In this document: in pieces, positions 25,523 through 38,755 of the stretch
How positions within the stretch are numbered: position 1 is the stretch's first letter
Layout of the letters: every line of letters starts with the position of its first letter
Source: Chinchilla lanigera
Lineage: Eukaryota; Chordata; Mammalia; Rodentia; Chinchillidae
Reading direction: 5' to 3'
NCBI RefSeq assembly: GCF_000276665.1
Contig: NW_004955446.1
Span: forward strand, 15,695,383-15,759,382
DNA length: 64,000 bases
The notes under the pieces: model-generated
What the model saw: the letters and a program-made list of their open reading frames with translations, nothing else
What the model was told of the DNA's origin: nothing
The model's database searches: none
Position numbers and translations under genes: made by a program

Positions 25523-26064
25523 AAGAGTGGCAAAATTTCACCTCTGATATCTTTTTCCTAAGCTTGCATGAGTGATCCAGCCCTTTTCTGGCAGATCTAT
25601 AACTTTAATAAATATATTAATGTCTTTACTCAGGTTAAAGTCAGATTTTGCCAAGCTTTATAAAGGTGTCTTTGAAGACATCTGCTCTCATTTCTCATAT
25701 CTTGATTTATGATTTAACTCTTACAGAGCCAATTTTTTCTAAGAAAATGACTCTCCATCACACTTTCCCCATGTTCTGTCTGTATGAGCTACTCCAAAAT
25801 AGATAAATTTGCTTTAGAACACTTTATAAAAATAGTTCCTTTAAATATTTGTAGAAATAGGAGTTAGCAATATTTAAAAACAATAACAACTGAAGATAAC
25901 CTTTCCAAGTTCTTTCCACAAAATACAGTTAATGATATTTCGTTGCAACTTTTTAAGACTCACTGGAGATCTTGGAGCCATTACCATTAATAATAATATA
26001 TCAGATTTATTTAACAGCTTTCAGTTGTGATAGGGGAAAGGAGAAAGGAAATAATGGAAAAAGA

Positions 26065-26089
26065 AATATATATATATATATATATATAT
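26065..26089. repeat. (TA)n microsatellite
   Basis: About twelve uninterrupted TA units. Confidence 0.95.
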
Positions 26090-26724
26090 GCAAGGTAGTT
26101 ATATAGCTAGTTTCTCTTAGTTCATTGAAAAGAAATGTTCATGCTAATATTGTTTGGACAAGATCTCATGCCTATGTCTTGTACTCTGAATAATTCCTCC
26201 AAAGACAACATTATGCAATGTATTAATTATTGTAACTCTCCTTCTAACCTGTTTTGGAATTGTTTTACTGTTATTTTTATTTTTTTCTCTTTAAAATTTA
26301 AAAAAAAGCTTTCACAAGGCCTAGAACCTTGAAAGCAAGCAGCACTTACCACTTCATACAAATCTCTTCCACTCAGATGCCGCTGGGCCCCCTATAATGT
26401 GTTGTTAAGATCTCATGCACCTGCAATTGCTTCAGAAAGGTGGGAGAAAGATTACAAAAACGGTAGCATCTACCCTCAACACAGACTGTCTACTGAGGAA
26501 GGCAGGCCTGCATCCATCCGGAGTACTGTTTGGAGGGTCCTCTGCTGACTGGAGCGATGCTTTAGTGAGTACTGATTAGGATAAATACCCCTCTGTTAAG
26601 ATACTTTGCTTCCATCGGTCAGAATATAATACAGGATGATTTTTTTTGGAAGAAAACTCTTTACTGCTCTCTGAAGTTTGCTTAAATAAACATCTAGCAT
26701 GAATGGTGCCCTCAGTACTACACA

Positions 26725-26766
26725 CACGGACACACACACACACACACATACACACACACACACACT
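26725..26766. repeat. (CA)n microsatellite
   Basis: CA repeat with a few single-base interruptions (cggaca, cataca). Confidence 0.95.
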
Positions 26767-28390
26767 GTGTGTAACTGTCCACAGTGGTCCTGGTTAGTGC
26801 CCTTTAGAAAGAAGATCCCAGAAGATGAAGGAAGCGGGGACAGGAGAGTGAAAAGGAGGACGCTGCATCATAGGTCAGAGAGTGCTCGCAGGAGGAACAG
26901 AGCTGTCTACAGTTTGGTCATCAGCAGGAAAATGTGTTTAAATCATCCTTACAATCACACACACTCATCGCTCTTCTTTGTGTTGGCTCGAAGAAAGAAG
27001 TCTCACTCTGCAAAGAGGCACCTGGGACTGGAGAAGTCCACCAGTTTGCAAGCTGTTACACAGCCAATTCAGCTATTCTGACCTTCCCAGCCCATCTTCC
27101 CACTAGGCTGTGCTGTTTGCTAAGTCTCTCATTTCTTGGTAGTGTCAAAACTAATGCTTTTCAAAAATAAACAAGATGTGTCTTTCTTAACTATCAGATT
27201 GGGTAATTTTAGAGTATAAAAATCAGAGTACTCCTTAATTTTTAATCCTGTAAGCCCAGTACCATCCCAATGCCATACTAACTGAGGACTACTGACGTCA
27301 CCACATTGATGCTTGTCCCCCGGCAAATTTACTGGAGCTGGTGTTTCCCCTTTCACCACTGCCCTGGTTCTTGCAGCACCCCTTATGAGGATGCAAGGGA
27401 GGAAGAAGAGGTTTCAAATATTTTACTAAACAGTCAAGTATAAGCAGTTCTCAGAAGTTAGATTCTCATTTTCAGGAATAGCAGCAAAATAGAAGTAGAA
27501 AACACTAATATGAAGAAGAAAGCATCAATAGTGTCAAATAAAAGTGGACCTGCGAACCCAATTTTCAAAGTACTTGAGACAAACAGGATGCCTATCTGGT
27601 CATAGGGCTGGCTTTTCTACAAAGTTTCATCACAGAAGTTAATATCTAGTAACAGTGTCTTCCCTCGTGTCTATTTTCCATACTTCTCTAAATGAGAATG
27701 TCTACGTCATTTTCTTTTTCTGTCTTTTTAAATAGAAATTACCCTCTTTTTCTCTCTTTACTTTTAACCAGGCAGTTTCTCTCCTTTTGTTTTCTCTTCT
27801 TAACTATGAGGAAATGTTGCACATATGGTATCGCTCAAAAAAGCTGTTCACTGGTTTTTATTTGATTACTCAGAACTATTAATAATAATATCATGTTGAG
27901 AATTATACTATTGCTAAATATGAATATAAATATCTCAGGGAAATGATTTTGTTGAGATACAATAATACTTTATACCAATACTTTAAATGTCCTCTTTAGT
28001 TTTTTGCCTTTAACAGGCAATTTCATAGCTATGCTTCATTTTGCATGTAATTTTATGTGATATAAAATTGCCATTGTCATCATAGTTAAACTGCAAATAA
28101 TTAAAAGAAACAATTTACATTGGTGCATTTCAAAAGAGGTCCTTGCATACATGTAACACTGAAATGTTACAATTGATTTCTAAGAAATTAGTCTCTACCA
28201 CACAAAGACACAAAAAAAATACATATTTTAAATTCCGTATAGGTAAGAAGAGCTGAAACAGTGATTCAGGTAAAAAAAATAGAAAATCTTAAGCACTCAT
28301 GACATCTATTGATAAATTTCTAATGGATCAATGAGTAATCTGGAGTTACACAGAGCAAAGAATGGTTGGTATATTTTATTTTTATATGAT

Positions 28391-28555
28391 ATGGGGTGTG
28401 GTGGCACACTCCTGTAATCCCAGCACTCAGGAGGATGAGGCAGGAAGATCATTGAGAGTTCAAGACCCGCCTGGGCTACAAAGTGAGCTCAAGACCAGCT
28501 TGAACTGCATAGCAAGACCCTGTCTCAAAAAAGACCAAAAAAAAAAAAAAAAAAT
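28391..28555 (+). mobile_element. B1 SINE, full-length with internal duplication
   Basis: Begins near ggggtgtggtggcacactcc and runs through tgtaatcccagcactcagga, ggatgaggcaggaagatcat, gagttcaagacccgcctggg, ctacaaagtgagctcaagac, gcaagaccctgtctcaaaa to an A tail ending at 28554. The repeated 'gttcaagacc/gctcaagacc' words are the internal duplication of rodent B1. It is one of the best-preserved B1 copies here. Confidence 0.95.
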
Positions 28556-30743
28556 CATACATAGTGTGACCGGCAAAATGACAGACAAATTATGCCATAA
28601 TTTTGTGAGTTTTGGCCAACCACAATATATTTCAATAAAAACAGAGGTCAAGAATGAGACACAATACTGTATCTATATTTATCTCATTTATTTTAGTTCA
28701 CAACTATCACAGTGACAGAAGAATATGCATATACTGAATCATATGCAAAATCAATACTCTATATCCAAAAAATCTTGTTGTTTTTTTTTTTTAAGGTCAA
28801 TTATCACTTGTGTGAAAATATAGCATATATACTTTACTGACCAGACTGTCGTAGGAAATGGAATTGAATTATGCTGTAGTACAAGAAAACATAAAATTTA
28901 TGAGCTCCCAGACTTAGTGTAAATTCACAATAGATCCTCAATTATGGAGGATTACCTAAGGGGCAATACTTCACAAAGCAAAAAGAATTAGGTGAATATA
29001 CAAATAATCTGAAATGTTTAAGTGTGAAAAAAGCAAAACAAAGTTGGTTTCAGACATTTCTTTAACTTTGTGATGTATTTTTGACTGTCATTAGGTCCAC
29101 ACATTATTCTCTGTGTGGAAAAAACCTTTCATATCTCTTTTCAATATCACCAGTGTGAATTTAATTATAGTAACAATTAAATGACTCTACCCTTCCGCTT
29201 AAAAGGAATACTTCACATCTCATTTTCTTCTTCCTAATTTTTGTCCTGAGTTACATATTTTTCTTTGTCCTTTACTCAGAGTCATAAACTCCAAAAGAAC
29301 AATGTGTTAATGTCAATCACTGGGTCAGCAAAGGCAGGACCTCAGTGATCCTTAACTTTCTGACATGCCTGACCTCAGCATCTCCATGAGCCAATAAAAG
29401 CATGACAGGACTGGCTTTGGTGCTCTCCTAGGTGAGAATGTCAACACTGGAGTTTCATGACGTGCCAAACTTTTAACAGGAGCAGCAAATGATGGTCCAG
29501 AAACTGCTGACTAGCACATGAATTGTTAGAGCTACTGTGACCCAGGCATAGTTGTACAATTTTTCTTATGAATGATACTAACAGTGACATTTAATTATAT
29601 CTTCATTTACTTTCTAGATTGGCTTCCAGGAACAAGTCTCATCCCTCTTTCATGATATGTTTAATATAATAGATTATTGACACCATTATCAATACAGATT
29701 GTGGTCAAAGTCTATCAGGTGATTCTAATAAAGGAAAATGGATTAAAATGTGAATATCCTGCATGGCCGAATCCTTGAACAGTTAATTATAGGACACTCT
29801 TGTTTCATTTAGCATCAGAATAATCCACTCTGGACATCAGCCAGAAAATAAGGTAGGGCACTGTCTGTTTATTCACTGTGATTAGCCAAACAATTCATAT
29901 GATTGCTCTCACAAGTATAATCATTTCCAAAAATTGAGATTTTTACATCTAGTCCAACAGAAGGGTCTGGATCTTTATGAAGTGTTTTCCATACTAGAGA
30001 TAATAGTTAAACATTCATATAGTACCTTACATGAATACTAAACTGAAAAACTCTTTCATGAGTTTAATATGTTATGGTATATCAAGACAATTTTATGTGT
30101 ATTTCTGAGTGATAACTTTCATTTTAAAGACAAAATATTAAATTTTAAAAAGAAAATAAATACTGAAATTTTAACAGATGATTCAATTCTTGGTGGTTAA
30201 AACACTTAAAAAAAAACTTCACTGCTAAAAATATGAACAATCAAAGATTTGTATTTTATTTTCAGAAGTGAGAAAAATCTTCGCATCCATTTACAAAGAG
30301 ATTACCTGAAACAGTTTTTAGAAAAGAAAAGTAGTGACGATTACGGGTGCATCCTAATTGAATTGTCCACTTCACTGTGTCCATTCTGTAGTGTAAGCAA
30401 TAGGGTAAATCCTGTTTCTACCTATGCAGGATAAGAGTCTATCTGAGGTTGTAGTCTATAGCTGGCTTTTCACAGTAAATTGACCTTGTTAGGCACAGCC
30501 AATGTCATAATGCTCTGCTTTATCTAGGCTGAGGGAGAAAATTGCAAATTGCTTCTGCATGATTAGTTCTGCCACTTCAAACGTGTTTCTTCCTGGTTGG
30601 CTTCCACACTTACCGCTAAAGATATGTGCCACTGGGAAATGCTGATCTGACGCTGAACTTCTCCAATTAGGTAACCCTTTAATTGCCAGATCTGTGAGAT
30701 GGATTCTGCAAAGCAAAAAAGAATCCCTTTTTTAATGAATGTA
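28556..30743. other. Unique AT-rich sequence
   Basis: No gene or clear repeat. Confidence 0.5.
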
Positions 30744-30845
30744 ACTTAAAGCAGTTTCCATATATTAGGAACATAGGACAAAGCTTTTTGTCATACTTCA
30801 AGCAGTTTCCATATATTAGGAACATAGGACAGAGCTTTTTGTCAT
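30744..30845. repeat. 51-bp tandem duplication
   Basis: Two adjacent copies, 30744-30794 and 30795-30845, of a unit beginning acttaaagcagtttccatat and ending agctttttgtcat. They differ at 2 of 51 positions by my count. The unit is not a recognisable transposon. The low divergence suggests a fairly recent local duplication. Confidence 0.97.
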
Positions 30846-31439
30846 ATGAACTATATCAAAGGCATATATCCAAATCAAAATTTACTGGAAAATTAGATGA
30901 AGTTATAAAAAGAATTCAAAATTGAATTTTAAAAGTTGATAAATACATTTAATCAATAGTATGAGGTATAATAAGAAATGCAGTGAATGTTTTAATTTTT
31001 TAATACAATAAAAGACACCTTACCATTCCTACCACTCAAAATACTCCCTTTTGCTTTAAACACATGTATCCCTTCATTCTTGCCACTTGAAGCAGTTCTG
31101 GAGTCCCCCTAGTGAGTACCTTAGCTGCGCTGCCCTGAATACCTCGATGTCCTGAATCAGTTCAAAACGTTTACCCCTCACAGTCATTTTTACCTTTGAG
31201 AAGAAGCAGAAGGTACATGGTGCCAGCTACAGTTGATAAGGTGATGAGAACTCACCATAAAGGTTTTTCAAGCCTGCCTTTCGGCGGCACAGCACTTGAC
31301 AGCAGCATCCACTGTATTTTCTAATCACACCTCTTAAACACACCCACGAAAGAAGACTTGCAGAATTACTTCATAAAGTGGCAAGAAAAATAAGTTCGTT
31401 TGAAATGGGGGAAGGGGAAGTATTTTGAGGGGGAGTAAC

Positions 31440-31580
31440 AGGCACTATGTCTTTTACAGTAATGAATTTTGTATTAGTACATGTTTGTGATACATGATGA
31501 ATACATTCATGAGTATTAGTAAATTCACGTAATGTATCTTAATCATTTTCTCTCCCCTTCTCCCCTCCTTCCTATCTCTC
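31440..31580 (-). mobile_element. Possible L1 3'UTR fragment
   Basis: gtattagtacatgtttgtga, gaatacattcatgagtatta and a CT-rich stretch (tctctccccttctcccctcc) parallel the L1 3'UTR complement at 9345-9505, in the same order. It is short and diverged. Confidence 0.35.
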
Positions 31581-32783
31581 CATCCTTGGATCTCCCTATC
31601 TGTAATAGCTGTAATAATTTTTATTTAAATAATTACCATATATATTGGTCAGCTGTTGTATACAGAAGTGATGATTTTTTATTACATATCTGTGCTACTG
31701 TAAAAATTGCAATATTATAACACATGGTATGTTTATGTCCTTACACACAATAAAATATGGTCTCTGTTTTGGAAACTAATAAATTTGGGTCTGAAATCAT
31801 GTAATTTAATTTTTACCTGGAAAGAAAAACTTGCATGGATCACTGTTATAAAAAATATTAAGAGGAAATAAATTCCCCATTTTCATTTTTAAAAAGCCAA
31901 AAGCTACTAAGTAATGGTTTACATAATCAATTAGAGTATTACAGATAATATTTTTTAAATTAATCATACACCAGTGAAATATGGCCCACTCTTAGTTTTC
32001 ATATGACCCAGTATTGCATTCTAAGATCAGTGGTATGTTAACTTTATGTCTTATAAAAATAAAAGCATAATAACCTTGAAAATGTAAAATTCCACATTGT
32101 CCACAGTCAACTGCAGAAAACAGTTAAAAATGAGCTCACTGACAATGCTCCACAGGAAAAAATAAGACAAGAAAATGTTTTTGAAAAACTTACTCTTACC
32201 AAAACTCATGGATTCATCTTCTACTAACCAAACTGCATAAACATAAAGACCTTCAAAACAGTGAAAATATAACAAGTGAGAATCTTGAGATTAGTAGGGG
32301 GAAAGAAAAAATCTGTTTCAGCTTTTTTTTTAATTTTTTATCTGCTTTGTTTAGTTTACCAAATATTAAAATACTGAACTTCAGTATTTTAGGATAGTGA
32401 CATTGAATGAAACCTCTTGATAACACTTCTTCACTCAGTCAATTCTAAAATTGTATACACTCACACAAGATACTTAAGATAGTTATACTACTAATTGCTA
32501 TTAGCTCATTAAAAAGAAAGGTATTTGCCTATATTGCTTGATCAATTTGTCATGCCTATATCATGTAATATGGGCATGCAGAAAGTTGCAGAAAGAGCTA
32601 GAAAAGTGTTACCTGACAAATAATTCTGCATAGCAAGAGAGTTTGATAACCAGCCTGACACATAAATGGCACATGTTGTTAATTTCTTTTAATCTCTTTA
32701 CAAATGATGACAGCACCAAGAAACAATCACTTTTTCCTTGAGAACTGAATATTTTGATAAAGTTCTATTCCTTTTTTGGGGTT
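31581..32783. other. Unique AT-rich sequence
   Basis: No gene or clear repeat. Confidence 0.5.
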
Positions 32784-34029
32784 AGAAATGCATAAAATCT
32801 TTTTTTCCATTTTAAAGAGAGTACTACATGAGAAATAAACAAACAAAAAAAATAGAATAGTAGCAGCATACCAGTATCACGAACATAAACAAATGAAAGC
32901 AAGAACATTCAAAGTGATACAGGGTCTCAAGACAAATTAATACAAATCAACAGTGGTTGTTACACCATCCTCAACTACATCACCATCCTCAACTACATTG
33001 CTCAGATTATCAGATGTAAGAATGAAAGATTGCTCAAACCATTAAAGAGAATAAAAGAATTCTTCAATAAAATATTGGAAATAATACAGACTTTCAATAC
33101 ACAAGATAGTAGGAGTTCAACATTGTAATTCCATTGCATGCTGTTACCTTCAAATCAGTTGCTCAGACCACAAGACACAGCATGCAAAGTCGATAAGAAC
33201 ATAAAAAATTGTAGCATTAACTGTTCGTTTCAATACACCATCAAACAACAGCAATACAGTCATCTCAGCTATTCATATATATATTTATGTTTTACCTTCC
33301 TTCTTTCTTTTTTCTTCTTTCCCTCATCCCAGTAGTTCCTTCCTTTGAGCAATTTCTTTTCTTTTCCTATCATCTATTGTACTTTTTGAGTTTTACCTAG
33401 TCTTTCAGGTTCCTATACCAAGGAGACAATATGATGTTTACACATGTGGGTCTGATTTATTTCACTTATGAGTATGGTCTCTAGTTGCATTCATTTACCT
33501 ACAAAGGCCTTGAGTTTATCTCTTTTAATAGCTGAGTAATACTCCATTGCATAAAAAATACCACAGCTTTTTTATCCATTCCTCAGTGGATGGGCATCTG
33601 GATTGTTTCCAAGATTTAGCTACAACAAATTGTGCTGCTATAAACATGGGTGCACATATATCACTGTGGTATAATGTCTTTAATTCTTCTGGGAAAATAC
33701 CCAGAAAGGGAATACCTGGGTTAAATGAGACTTCCAATCCTAGTTTTGTGAGGAATCTCCAAATTGATTTCCACAGTGGTTTCACCAATCTACACTCCCA
33801 CCAGCAGTGGAGTAGGGTTCCTTTCTCCCCACAGCCTCTCCAGCATTTGTTATTGGTTGATTTCTTGATGTTAGCCATTTTTTCTGGGGTGAGATGGAAT
33901 CTCAGTGTTGTTTTAATTTGTATTTCTTTTTTCTTTTTTTGGTACTGGGAATCGAACTCTGGACCTTGCACTTGCCAGGCGGCGCTTATGCCTCTGAGCT
34001 ATATCCCTGGCCAGAAATGCATATAATCT
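32784..34029 (-). mobile_element. ID-L1 chimeric retroinsertion within one pair of target duplications
   Basis: In minus-strand order the insert reads: a complete ID SINE (about 34012-33935; ggccagggatatagctcaga at its 5' end, B box gagttcgattc, tail aaaaaaagaaaaaag), then L1 ORF2 C-terminus (about 33930-33525; NIKKSTNNKCWRGCGEKGTL, CPSTEEWIKKLW), then L1 3'UTR down to 32801, ending in a weak A-rich tail. The 17-bp direct repeats agaaatgcataaaatct (32784-32800) and agaaatgcatataatct (34013-34029) differ at one base and enclose ID and L1 together. No separate target duplication was found around the ID alone. This is the expected product of L1 reverse transcriptase switching template from L1 RNA to ID RNA. 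Confidence 0.75.
33525..33971 (-). pseudogene. L1 ORF2 C-terminal remnant
   Basis: An open minus-strand frame encoding the L1 ORF2 cysteine-rich C-terminal region: HLTPEKMANIKKSTNNKCWR, CGEKGTLLHCWWECRLVKPL, LWKSIWRFL, APMFIAAQFVVAKSWKQ and CPSTEEWIKKLWYF, the last being the usual near-terminal ORF2 block. In full-length L1 this region follows the reverse transcriptase and contributes to RNA binding. Upstream EN and RT domains are absent (5' truncation), so the fragment is inert. The open frame reflects modest age rather than selection. Confidence 0.93.
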
Positions 34030-37000
34030 TAACTGTAAAAAATCCTTGTGGTGTTTTTGTTTACAACCTAATGTGAGATTTGAATATTAAGTATAAAGCT
34101 TGATACATTTGCTTAAGCAGAAGATTGTTTCCTATTATGAAACAAAATGTTAACTTTTTATGGGAAATGGCTTAAATCAGTCATAGACATTTTATAGGCT
34201 TGAAGATCTTGGAATTAAAATGTATTCGTACCTGGGGAAAAGAGTTAAAGTATTTTTAAAAAGTGTATTTAAAAGGATAATTTTAAATAAGTATGAATTT
34301 TGGAATTAATTCATTTGATTGTCAAATACATAATAATGTATGTTGCAGGTTTTAAGTACTTTTTCTCCCAGATAAAACCACATAACTATTCGCATGCTGA
34401 AAACAGAGTAAAATACAGCAACATCAGTCCATTTTGTTCCCTAAGATCATATATGCAATAATTGTAATGTTTACATCAGTGAATCAGTATTTCTACTAAT
34501 TCAACAATCAAATATTAAAGATGTTCCTTCAAAGTCTACAGATACTTTTAATTATCTCATTTTTTATATATGATGTAATCCCTGGGAATGAACTGATGCA
34601 AATACTGACTTTGTGTTGTACAAAGTAAATAAAAATAAATGCTGTCAGCAAAGAAATGGGATTTTGCAAATCATGCTTGCTATATTCGTAGACAGCCTCT
34701 GAACTGTGAGTTCCATGTTTCCACTCTCTGTCTTGATCCGTTTTCCTAAATAACCACAAAGGAAGGTATGTAAAGGTCAGAGGTAGGATTATCTCTCCAC
34801 ATACTTGAACATCTCCAATTTAAGAAAAAAAAATAGTCACCTTAGAATCCAGGACTCAGGCCACCAAAGAAGCAGTATGCCCTCGAGAAAGAACTGTTTC
34901 CAGCCTGTTAAGAAAAGACTTGCTGAGAATCAACTGGGTGGGCTGTGTTCACCTGGACAGCAATTTCCAAGCTCTTACTGATTACACTGAGTTTATGCTC
35001 AATTATCTCCTTTCATCCCTATCTTTCATTGTACCTACTTTCTGTCCCTCTATGCACTTGGTAAGGACTTCCTTTCCCACCCTGCTCCATCAAATAAAAG
35101 AAAGGAAATTAAATACAAATGTTTTGATTTTGATTCTATGTAACTTATTCTATTCTTTGCTCCTTTATTTTCTGCCAAATTCCTTAATATGTACTTTAAG
35201 TTCACTGTGTGCATCCTGTGTTTCTCCTTATACCTATTGCCTAATTCCTGCATCTATAATTCTTGTACTGTATCTAGATCATGAAATTGAAAAGAGCAAT
35301 CAGTTGGTGGTGTTTTTATCTCCATCTCATTTCAGGTTGAGCTTTAATTTACTTCAGTGTGGTCGATCACCTCTTTGTGAAAGACCATTCCCTGGGAAGT
35401 TCTATATGATAGTAAAAGATGGCATTATTCTCCAGATTAATCAAATAAAATAGATCATTGTTCTAGCAACTTTTCATTTCATGACAAGACTTTGTTTTAA
35501 TTCACAGTTGTCTCTTTAACTATTCCATAGTTGTCCTAACAAATCTGCAGGACCTTTTCCACTTGGATATTCAACTTTCTATCACAAACACAACGTATGT
35601 AAAATTCCCCCTGGATGGCTCTATATCTGCAACAGAACTAAAATTATGCTATTAACCATCCTTTTTTATTTTAAAGAAAATTAAAAATAAAACAAAAAGG
35701 ATACACAACTTCCAAACAAGATGTGAGGAAATCAGCGTGGTTGTTATATTGCACATTGTCATCTTTGTAGTAACCATGCTTAAAGTTGAGCCCCTTTTCC
35801 TCTTCCATCTCACTGTATCCAAGTACTGAAGGCAGCTTTCCCATTCGGTTCTTCAGACAGTGCTTTGAGCTTTCTTTGTCAAGGCCCTCCAGAGCTGTGT
35901 GTCCAAACACAGCCTGAGTCTGTGTCTGTAAGTTTCAGCAGCATATCAAATTTATCAAACTTTAAACACAAACTATGAATTCATGTTCCCCTTTTCCTCA
36001 CTGAATTTTGATAACATAACATTTCTCTGAATTCAACCGCTCTACACTGCTCATTAACTATGATTTCTAATACTTTGTTCGAATATTCAACGTTTCATCT
36101 CTCAACATTCATTTACAAACATCTTTGAGCCTTCAGTAGGTTAGAAAAAGTTCAGTCACAAACAAATAGGCCAGAATTTCTGTGCTCAGCCAATGTACTT
36201 CCTATTTGGAAATCAAGTACCTAACCAGTATAGTGGTATTCCAGAGAGTATAAAATCAGTAACTTTGGAAACTGAATTGGTATGGTTATTAGTGAATAAA
36301 GGCAACTCTTGAGGGGGTGTTTTTTATTTATAAAATGAACATGTTTCTGAAGGATGAAGACATTATAGAAGGCAATACTGGTCTTGGATTCGGCAGAGGG
36401 GACTGGGCTGTTTATTTGGATTAGCACATTAAAAGGTAAGACAAAACATGGGTGTGGAGACATTTCAACAGAGAAGATACAGTAAGGTTTAGAAAAGAGG
36501 AGTAAAGATACCTGGTATTTAATGAACAGGAAGAAAAGACAAATTAGTGGATGTGGCTGAAAGAACAGATATAAAAAGAAATGTGAATACCCTTTCCAAG
36601 CTGAGAAACTGCCCTTTATTCAGTTTGCACTACCATGTCCCCTGCAGGTTTCTTTATGCTGCATTAAACGCTATTGTAAAAGTTCATGTTCTCATTCTTC
36701 CCCATTTAGATAATAACTGTTTGGTTCCTCTTTTTATCTCTATATAGTCTAGTATATTATCTATAATATGAAACTTGTTCAAAATGTTTACAGACACAAT
36801 GATAAATAAAGAAGAATTGAAACAAATAATTGAAAAAAAAAAAAGAAAAAGAAAAATCTTGGAACTGGATCATTTGACCATGTGGAAGAAAAGGAGGGAA
36901 GTGAAATGAGAACATTTGCTTTGGAAACTCATCCTGAAGGCCTTGGATTAGCAGAGCAATTGTAGTTTTAGTGCAGTGGTGAAAGTAAGGTCAGAATGCA

Positions 37001-38317
37001 GAAGGCTGAAACATGGAAGTTGAAGAGTAGCCAAAGTATGTAGAATACTCCTGGGATGGATTTGAGAGTTAAGAAAGCAGCTAAGGTGGCAGATAATGAA
37101 AGAACTATTTGCATTTTGATTATAAGGCTAGAGGGTCCTCTAGGAGGAAGTATACTGTGAGCTGTGCCAGTACTTAGCAAAAGGCAGCATAGATCAAAGT
37201 AGCTGCAATACTGCCTTGTGAGATAAAGGGTGAGGTCAGGCTGCAAATGGCAAATAAAGCATGTGATGAAAATTGGAAAACACTTGGAGACGTTTAGGAA
37301 GCATTTTGAAAGAAACTTAAGACAGATGAATGATTCAGGAATAAGCTGCCGCTTCTTAGCCCTGGGCAGACGTGGAAACTTTAAGCAACAGTAGAAAATG
37401 TCATAAAATGCAGATCAAGAGCAGATTTGCTTGGTTCGTGTTTTTTCTTTTTAGAAAAGAGTGACAGAGTGTTGGGTATATTTTCAAGCAGGAAGAGGGG
37501 AGTATTTTTTGGAGGACGGTGAAGCATTACTGGGTTAGAGACAAGAAACAAGCATGGCAGGAAGGCTAAAGGAATGCAAAGTTCTAAATTTTCACTGAAA
37601 TGGGAATTGAGAATGAAAAGGATCGGGGAAGGACTGGCATTTGGGGGAAGGACAAACCATTTAAGCAACTTCTACAGAAATTTGAAAATGAGTAAAAATT
37701 AAGTAAATGAGTAAAATAAGGTTTTCTTAAAAATATTGCTATATAATGTCAAGGTTCGAATTCAGAATGAAAAATCATACATTTGCAATGAAGATAATGC
37801 AAGTGATTCTATAATTCCATGCAAATTAGATAAAACATAACTGGAGAAAAAATTGCTACTTTGATTGAGGCAGAGTTGAGGGTTAGCTGGGTTTAGGAAA
37901 TTGAAAATAATAAAGAAGGCAGAGGTGAAATAATGGCCATGGATTCGTTATGGTTTGTGTATAAAGTGAAACAAGAAAAGTAGTAATAAGTGAGTAAAAT
38001 CAGATGGAGTTGAGAAATTGATGTCAGTATGAGATCAAAAACAATGTTTAGTAAGCTTGGAGAGAAAGAATGAGGCCAAGTTGTAATGTCAAGGTAGAAT
38101 TTTAAACACGAGTTCCAGATGTGGAACTCTTTGGAATGCTGAAAACATCCATAAATTAAGCAAGAAAGTGGGACAATGAAAAGGAATCTGTAGAATAATT
38201 TCTTGAAACATCAATAGAGAGACAAGATCATCCACCTCCTCTTTCCAAGTATAATGTGGAGGTTGACTGTTAACTTTCCAGAACCAGACACAGTTTGTCT
38301 GGCTAACTGGTTAGTCT
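34030..38317. other. Unique sequence, no supported gene
   Basis: Includes a 177-codon plus-strand frame at 34920-35453, the longest not explained by L1. It is hydrophobic and low in complexity, without a recognisable domain, and the DNA shows no codon bias or splice context. An A-rich run lies at about 36833-36852. Confidence 0.5.
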
Positions 38318-38452
38318 TATTTTTCTGCAGATAATCATGGGCAAGTTAGTCATGGGTGCCTCACTTTGGTTATCTGTGAAACAGGAATGTACTTACGCCT
38401 AATATTGTAGGAAGATTACATGAGACGATAAGGTTTAGCGCAGTGTAAGCAG
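38318..38452 (+). repeat. MIR SINE fragment
   Basis: Sense MIR words in order: atgggcaagttagtcatggg, tgcctcactttggttatctg, tgaaacaggaatgtacttac, ggaagattacatgagacgat, gtttagcgcagtg. These match the conserved 'gggcaagttact..cctcagtttcctcatctgtaaaat..aggattaaatgag' series. Confidence 0.85.
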
Positions 38453-38464
38453 ATAAGAGGAGCT

Positions 38465-38755
38465 TTATAGAGTGGATGAAGAATAACATTGCTTATGTTC
38501 AAATCTCAGCTCTGCCATGTCCTGCTTTGACAACCTTAGTCAAGTCAGCCTTTCTGCACTTTAGTTTCCTTAGATAAAAAAGGGTTAATAGTAGTAATTA
38601 ACTCAAACACTTGTTCTGAGAATGAAAGGAACCATATGAAATTGGCATTCTATTATTCTTTTACCTATAAAAGTGGAAGTTTCCTATACATGAAAATTGT
38701 TTAAGACGGTGCTTGCAATAGTAAATGATCAACAAAAGTTATTATCAAATGATGT
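38465..38755 (+). repeat. Second MIR SINE, interrupted
   Basis: From its 5' part (aaatctcagctctgccatgt, aaccttagtcaagtcagcct, gcactttagtttccttagat) to the 3' end (acggtgcttgcaatagtaaa, gatcaacaaaagttattatc). About 60 bases near 38645-38705 do not fit MIR and look like an insertion. It lies head-to-tail with the MIR just upstream. Confidence 0.85.

Larger units (their letters stand above)
25523..28390. other. Unique sequence with microsatellites
   Basis: No gene. It contains a (TA)n run at 26065-26089 and a (CA)n run at 26725-26766. The rest is ordinary AT-rich DNA. Confidence 0.5.

Noticed and set aside
26576..26782. Cys/Val-rich minus-strand frame
   Set aside because: It is produced by the (CA)n microsatellite.
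33547..34026. 159-codon plus-strand frame
   Set aside because: It is the complement of the L1 ORF2 C-terminus and the ID, and so has no independent meaning.
34920..35453. 177-codon plus-strand open frame, the longest outside L1
   Set aside because: Composition is Leu/Ser/Phe/Cys-rich as expected from T-rich DNA; no domain, no codon structure, no splice context. Without homology it is best seen as chance.
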